Positions 59,949-64,000 of a stretch of 64,000 bases of DNA are shown here, piece by piece. Position 1 is the first letter of the stretch; the number at the start of each line of letters is the position of its first letter. The translations under genes were made by a program, and so were the position numbers. Under the pieces are notes generated by a model that saw only the letters and a list, made by a program, of their open reading frames with translations, was not told the DNA's origin and made no database searches. Source of the stretch: Plectrocnemia conspersa (taxonomy: Eukaryota; Arthropoda; Insecta; Trichoptera; Polycentropodidae); the NCBI GenBank assembly GCA_009617715.1, contig VTFK01000063.1:806001-870000 (forward strand), written 5' to 3'.

Positions 59949-61944
59949 TTACTTTTTACATTCAGGTGCTAAGTAAATTGTTTCGACGAGAGTTTGGGCA
60001 TTGGTATAAACTGTGGTGTTGTGGCGAGCGCACAAGGCGTTTAATCTCTTCAATCTACGAGGACAGCAACACCGAGACGCTACGTTATTGACAAGGAATT
60101 GAACACTCTGAAAAATAGCAAATATTGTTATAAAATTCATTAATAAAACCTAAAATTTAAGTTCAAAAGTTCGACAAAAATACAACCCGCTAAACACAAT
60201 CAACAACTACTAAATAAGTAGTAAAGACATCAGACTAAAATCAAAGTCTGTAAATCAGTAACTTTTATTAATTATATGCATTTCTCTCGATTTTATTTTT
60301 ATTATATATCGCAATATTTTTTTGAAAGATTAGTAAAATCTAGACTAACTTAATCTATAATGATCGATTAAAATTGTAATCTTATATCAGCCACTAATTC
60401 CAATCCCCCAGACACGATAGAAATTGAAAAATAATTGGGTTCATAAGGGATTTGAACCCAGGTCTTTCAAGTATTAGTCACCGACTAATACCACTACTTT
60501 TTCGTAATAGTTATTTTTAACTTAATAGCGTTATAAAAATAATTATTCAATTACTATTTAAAAATATTTTTAGGCAATCTTTGCCAAAAAATATAGAAAA
60601 TAATTCATTTAATACTATAACCAATAAAATGAATTGAATTATGTATATGGTTAATTGCTCCTTTATCATAAAACTACTTTTTGATTATTTTTACTTTTAC
60701 GAACTTAATAGAACTGAGCTCATAATTTATGTAACACTTTAAAATTCTATAGTTAAATTATGAACATAATTTGTTTTGTAAAAGTAATTCAAATTTATTA
60801 ATCGTGGAGATAATGTAATATGAACAATTCCCAATAGCTTTGGAAGGTTTGGAATGCTTTAAAATTAAGCTAATTTTTTTAATTCGTAAACCAACATAAA
60901 AACTGTTTACTCTTTATATCGTAGATACATAAAATTGCTTACCTCGATGACTGGAGCTTGTGGAGTTAGAGCAACGAAATTCCTGTTGACCTGCGACAAA
61001 CATACAACGAATGTTGCGGCGACGACTCGATCTGTGTAATCCTGAGATGCATATAATTGCAAGACCAACTGCCTTAAACCGCATGGTATAGATTGTCCTG
61101 AAACGTTCAAAGCAGCTTCGATGGCATATACAAATCCACGCCTGTAGCAATTTGCATTGATAGGCTATATAAAATAATTTAAATTATTTATGGCAATTTA
61201 ATAGTATTTTTCTTAATTCTAAAAAATATATATATATTTACCGGATACAATGGTGGATTGTCACAGCCAAGATTTCTCAACGATGAATACGTAAGCATAT
61301 TACAAACAGGACTCAACGAATTAGTAGCTAAGTTGATGGAGGTGACAACAGCTTGTCCGTTTTGGTTTGTTGAATATTCAGTTGAAGAATTAATTGCCTT
61401 AAAAATATTTTTTTATATAAAAAAACAAAATTTAAATATAACAGAAACACTGCGAACATACAGATGCCAAAACGCAAAGAGGTGGATAGTTCTGAACATC
61501 GGACAAATAAGCAGCAGCAGTAACGGCCTGTGAGTACAATACGTTCAAAAGGCTAGGTGAATCTGTGTTGGAATGAAACAAAATTTGCTCAACGAACTGT
61601 TGACCGAGAACAGTTAGAGGCGGCAGCGCTGTAGAGTTCCACACTTGTGCGATTAAATTCCTGAAAGACTCATTTTCAATGAGCATACAAAAAATATTTC
61701 AAATATTTGACTAAAAACTCTCATACCTTTGAATTCGGTTGAATATAATAGGATTATCTAGATTTGCGGTAATCGCAGTTTCTGGACAGGTGTATCTTTT
61801 GGAACCGCATCTATAACATTCCGCTTCCTAAAAATGCATTTTATGAATTTAAATTTTATTCGATTATTATAAATCTAATGTTTTTACCTTGAAATAGAAA
61901 GCAAACAATGCTACAAAAGCAAAAGCAAATACTTTAGACCCCAT
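59949..61944 (-). CDS. Fibroin light-chain-like secreted protein
   Basis: Six coding exons: 61888-61944, 61727-61827, 61462-61660, 61242-61397, 60943-61164 and 59949-60107; 297 codons ending in TAA. All splice sites are GT-AG and frames join cleanly. It begins with a signal peptide, MGSKVFAFAFVALFAFYFK, then EAECYRCGSKRYTC. The rest follows lepidopteran fibroin light chain (about 262 residues) in order: LIAQVW..VEQIL (family VISRAW..VQEIL), AAYLS, LCVLASAINSSTE (family ACAAANVINSYTD), LTYSSLRNLGC (LRYSVGPALGC), GFVYAIEAALN (YDFEAAWDAIL) and CGLRQLVLQLYASQ (CIVKRLYNSR). The three cysteines of the family are kept (115, 164, 199). In silk glands the light chain is disulphide-linked to fibroin heavy chain and needed for its secretion. 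Odd here: 14 cysteines in total, with a cysteine-rich N-terminus and a basic, cysteine-rich C-terminus (SRCCCPRRLKR). It may be a divergent orthologue or a paralogue. Confidence 0.85.
60310..60500 (-). repeat. SINE copy 4, in intron of the silk gene
   Basis: Best preserved head: on the minus strand TGGTATTAGTCGGTGACTAA (A box) and GGGTTCAAATCCC (B box), then AATTTCTATCGTGTCTGGGG, ATTAGTGGCTGATATAAGAT and TCTAGATTTTACTAATC. It lies in the intron between exons 5 and 6, in the same transcriptional orientation as the host gene. Confidence 0.7.
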
Positions 61945-61954
61945 CGTAATCGTT

Positions 61955-61989
61955 GTCTGACTTACAGCTGAAAATGTTCCACTTATATA
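61955..61989 (-). promoter_or_regulatory. Core promoter of the fibroin light-chain-like gene
   Basis: A TATA box TATATAAG at 61989-61982 (minus strand) lies 30 bases before an arthropod initiator-like TCAGAC (61960-61955), which would leave a leader of about 15 bases before the ATG at 61944. TATA-driven, short-leader promoters are usual for highly expressed silk genes. The start site is inferred. Confidence 0.6.
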
Positions 61990-62357
61990 CATCATTCAAA
62001 AGACAGTATACGATATTTTATTAAAGTTTTATGCTTAATCGTGATTTTTTATCGTGATAAAATAAATACTAATTTTATAGATATTTTAATAATAAAAAAC
62101 AGCAGTTAATGTTTATTGCTGTTTTATTAAATTAACTCATGCAAAGCAACAAAATGACGATAATATTTTATTGTCTTGTTGATAAAGTTAATACTTAACA
62201 GATAACACTAGTGTAGGCAAAACATAAATAATTTTATAATATCACATAATGTGTTAAATAATTTATTTCTATTTTTTATAATTTAATTTGTCTAAAGACA
62301 GTAATCAATTATTTTCATATATATTTTTCCATTCCCTTAGAACGGTATATAAATTTT

Positions 62358-62535
62358 CCGGCAGCCGGTCAAAAGAGCGTGCGTCAAATGAGCGCCGTCA
62401 TATAAGCGCTGCATTATAAGCGCTGCGTCATAAGAGCGTTGACCAAAGTAGCGCTGTAACAAAATAGCGTGCGTCAAATGCGCAGAGAGTCATATGAGCG
62501 CTTTAAAAAAGAGCGCACGTCATAAGAGCGCAAAA
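62358..62535. repeat. Array of degenerate 13-16 bp units (GTCATAAGAGCGC)
   Basis: About ten units of the form GTCA(A/T)AAGAGCGC, GTCAAATGAGCGCC, GTCATATAAGCGCTGC and similar, some separated by GC or CT. It resembles the terminal clusters of the 13265-13772 element in design, though not in exact sequence. No opposing cluster was found up to 64000. Confidence 0.6.
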
Positions 62536-62539
62536 ATAC

Positions 62540-63296
62540 TTGGATAATATCAAGTAATGAATATTTTAGGAATTAGGTGTATAAAATATAAGTAAATTGT
62601 GACAAATTTACAAAAAATTAAAATTCACGAGATATAGGCGGTAAAGTTAGTATTTTATGTGCCAGAGCGTAATGACGATTAAAATGATTAGTCAATGAAA
62701 ACATTATTATTTATTAATTATTACGTACATTCGAAAGTATGGCTTCCCATCCCCATACGTACGATATACATATATTTTGTACTAAAATGAAACGCTGATT
62801 TTAAATCTATCATTAGATTTGTTCGGTAGTGTTTCATTAAATTGACAAATGTATATCTACTCTACCTGCAATGAATGCATAAAGTTTAGAGCAGGTATAG
62901 ACCTTTTTTTTGCTATTTGACGATAAACAGTTGGTTGGTTCTTGGGTATATATTTTATACGACTACACTCTATCTCGAATAACGACTGAGTACGAATATT
63001 ATATAATATATTTCAGTTAATTAAACGATTATTGTTTTATATATTAAACTGTAAGAACATTAATCTATCATTAATCATACACATATGACATATGTTTGTA
63101 AATCGAAAATTTAGGTTAATTTAGTATTTTAATGAATTATTGTGTTTAGTATACATACATACTATAGAGACAATTTAATCGGTCAAAATGGGCGATGGTC
63201 TTTTGGGCGATACAATAAAAATGCATTACAAATAAATGTGATGCAAATCATGATCTTATAATTAATTAAATAATTAACATAATTTAATACATATTA

Positions 63297-63327
<31 letters not shown>

Positions 63328-63595
63328 CGTACATACGAAAATATAAGTAATATTTTTTAGAAAAGAATTGAAAGATGAAAACATTATTCGGTCTAAACAA
63401 AATATAATATACATACATAAGATATATGTATATATTTACTTATCATTTGTGCATATTTAACCATAAAATATCACTTAAACAGTTTGATTTTTTTATTCAA
63501 GAATTTAAGAGAGTTACCCGATATCATAAAACACTTGGGCTTAAGTCGGTAATTTTAATATAAATACCTACCTGATAAATGTTTATAGTGGGCCC
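62540..63595. other. AT-rich spacer with microsatellite
   Basis: An (AT)n tract at 63296-63321; nothing else supported. Confidence 0.45.
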
Positions 63596-63600
63596 TTACG

Positions 63601-63850
63601 CGAATTTTTTTTATGTTTTGAGCCTTGGAAACTACTGTGAGAACAAACTTTTGGAGTTTCCAAAAATCGCATATTTTACCGTTATTTATTTTAAACTGGA
63701 TAAGGTAGTTTCGAATAAGGTAGTTAGATAAGCGAATTTTTTTTATGTTTTGAGCCTTGGAAATTAGTGTGAGAATAAACTTTAGGAATTCACAAAAATT
63801 GCATTTCACAGTTATCTATTTAAAGCTAGATAGGGTAGTTACATATAAAT
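63601..63850. repeat. Two-copy tandem repeat, unit 132 bp
   Basis: Units begin at 63601 and 63733 with CGAATTTTTTTTATGTTTTG, continue AGCCTTGGAAA and GTGAGAA(C/T)AAACTTT, and end near GGTAGTT. The second unit is slightly diverged and shorter. The 84-codon minus-strand frame over it is a by-product. Confidence 0.75.
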
Positions 63851-64000
63851 ATAATAGCGCTCAGTATACTTTTGAATTTTGACTGAAAACGTTCGCAAAA
63901 AGTTTCGTTGCGTCTTTGAAAAGTATAAAAAAAAATACCACGAATGACTTAATAACTATCTATAAGGATTAATATTTTTTATAGATAACAATTTAATCTA

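Noticed and set aside
60420..60490. Possible tRNA gene
   Set aside because: A and B boxes are present but no cloverleaf or acceptor stem forms, and the body matches three other repeat copies: it is a SINE head.

Overview
The window reads as lepidopteran nuclear DNA. It is strongly AT-rich, has short spliced exons with GT-AG introns, and carries many decayed transposons of types common in moths and butterflies. The best single clue is a six-exon gene near the right end whose product aligns in order with fibroin light chain, a silk protein known only from Lepidoptera and their sister group. Species cannot be named from the sequence.

Two protein-coding genes can be rebuilt with confidence, both on the minus strand. 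At the left edge (531-1753 plus a 5' exon up to about 2005) is neuronal-type synaptobrevin/VAMP. It lacks its C-terminal exon and has a start codon split by an intron. At the right (59949-61944) is a complete secreted fibroin light-chain-like gene of 297 codons, with a TATA box and polyadenylation signals.

The roughly 58 kb between them has no convincing host gene. It holds two kinds of material. The first is a graveyard of mobile elements: six non-LTR reverse-transcriptase relics, piggyBac, hAT, mariner and pogo-like remnants, four copies of a tRNA-derived SINE, several TIR/MITE elements with clear target-site duplications, and unclassified repeats present two to four times. The second is a series of 200-500 bp blocks that are clearly less AT-rich than their surroundings, non-repetitive and without convincing reading frames. 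They look like conserved regulatory elements of a gene desert, but that is inference. The rest is featureless AT-rich sequence.

The items most worth following are the cysteine-rich fibroin-light-chain relative, the odd splicing of synaptobrevin (split ATG, GC-AG intron, Asn codon in the SNARE helix), and the structurally complete small transposons with intact target-site duplications.
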